Assembly (NCBI GenBank): GCA_950068635.1
Contig: CATMIM010000089.1
Span: 1 to 5,894, forward strand
Source: an uncultured Candidatus Poseidoniales archaeon
GTDB taxonomy: Archaea > Thermoplasmatota > Poseidoniia > Poseidoniales > Thalassarchaeaceae
Direction of reading: 5' to 3'
DNA length: 5,894 bases
In this document: piece by piece, positions 5,864 through 5,894 of the stretch
Layout of the letters: each line of letters starts with the position of its first letter
Position numbering within the stretch: position 1 is the first letter of the stretch
Position numbers and translations under genes: made by a program
Notes under the pieces: model-generated
The model's input: the letters and a program-made list of their open reading frames with translations, nothing else
Told to the model about the DNA's origin: nothing
Database searches by the model: none

Positions 5864-5894
5864 CGCATCATTCAAGAAGGGGTCCCCCTCTCTC
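5852..5894 (+). CDS. Possible start of a further gene, cut by the window edge
   Basis: An ATG at 5852 opens a frame reading MARPRIIQEGVPLS and runs off the end without a stop. A basic N-terminus followed by mixed residues is protein-like, but fourteen codons are too few to identify a family. The start lies 18 nt after the tRNA and sits in the loop of a hairpin, which would be awkward for initiation. GGCAGG just upstream is a poor ribosome binding site. The frame may continue as a real gene or be chance. Confidence 0.3.
   Translation, partial: MARPRIIQEGVPLS

Noticed and set aside
5565..5864. 99-codon minus-strand frame with the string VGPPRFELGS
   Set aside because: It reads antisense through the tRNA. 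Strings like PPRFELG are the familiar false translation of the complement of a tRNA T arm. The rest overlaps the small membrane protein in another frame.
1..5894. Mobile elements, CRISPR arrays or attachment sites
   Set aside because: I saw no transposase, integrase, terminal inverted repeats or regularly spaced repeats. A tRNA is present, but no duplicate of its 3' end was seen elsewhere in the window.

Overview
The window looks like a chromosomal segment of a planktonic archaeon. My best guess is a marine group II/III euryarchaeon (Candidatus Poseidoniia, Thermoplasmatota). Four things support archaea. The tRNA-Pro has a G1-C72 first pair, where bacterial tRNA-Pro has C1-G72, and its CCA end is not encoded. 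The likely first genes of transcription units lack a clear Shine-Dalgarno sequence, as expected for leaderless transcripts. The second gene of the minus-strand unit does have a possible one. Finally, the dominant gene is a giant surface protein built from CARDB/NEW3-like modules with a treble-clef zinc finger at its cytoplasmic end. The DNA is GC-rich and the genes prefer G or C at third codon positions. The assignment below domain level is inference.

Layout. Bases 1-113 are intergenic, with a strong GC hairpin at the extreme left end and a possible promoter. Two plus-strand genes follow: a 277-residue protein with a membrane helix at each end and an extracytoplasmic middle (114-947), then a protein of about 1,333 residues (1009-5010) with a signal peptide, seven Ig-like beta-sandwich modules, one jelly-roll-like module, a single membrane helix, a Gln-rich tail and a C4HC3 zinc finger. 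The upstream regions of these two genes share an unusual sequence element.

The large gene ends only 2 bp from the end of a convergent minus-strand unit. That unit encodes a 54-residue protein with two membrane helices (5694-5530) and, 4 nt downstream, a 170-residue PqqD-like protein (5525-5013). The tRNA-Pro(CGG) gene (5760-5833, plus) diverges from this unit. The gap between them holds a perfect 18-bp dyad whose half-sites lie at TATA-box distance from both starts. After the tRNA there is an imperfect hairpin and, at the right edge, the possible first 14 codons of another gene.

How the genes may work together. The two plus-strand genes probably encode cell-surface or membrane-anchored proteins made together. 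The larger one could link something bound outside the cell to a protein-protein interaction, or possibly a ubiquitin-like process, inside. The PqqD-like protein and the small membrane protein look like a two-gene operon. Their function is unknown, and no radical-SAM enzyme or obvious peptide substrate is present in the window.
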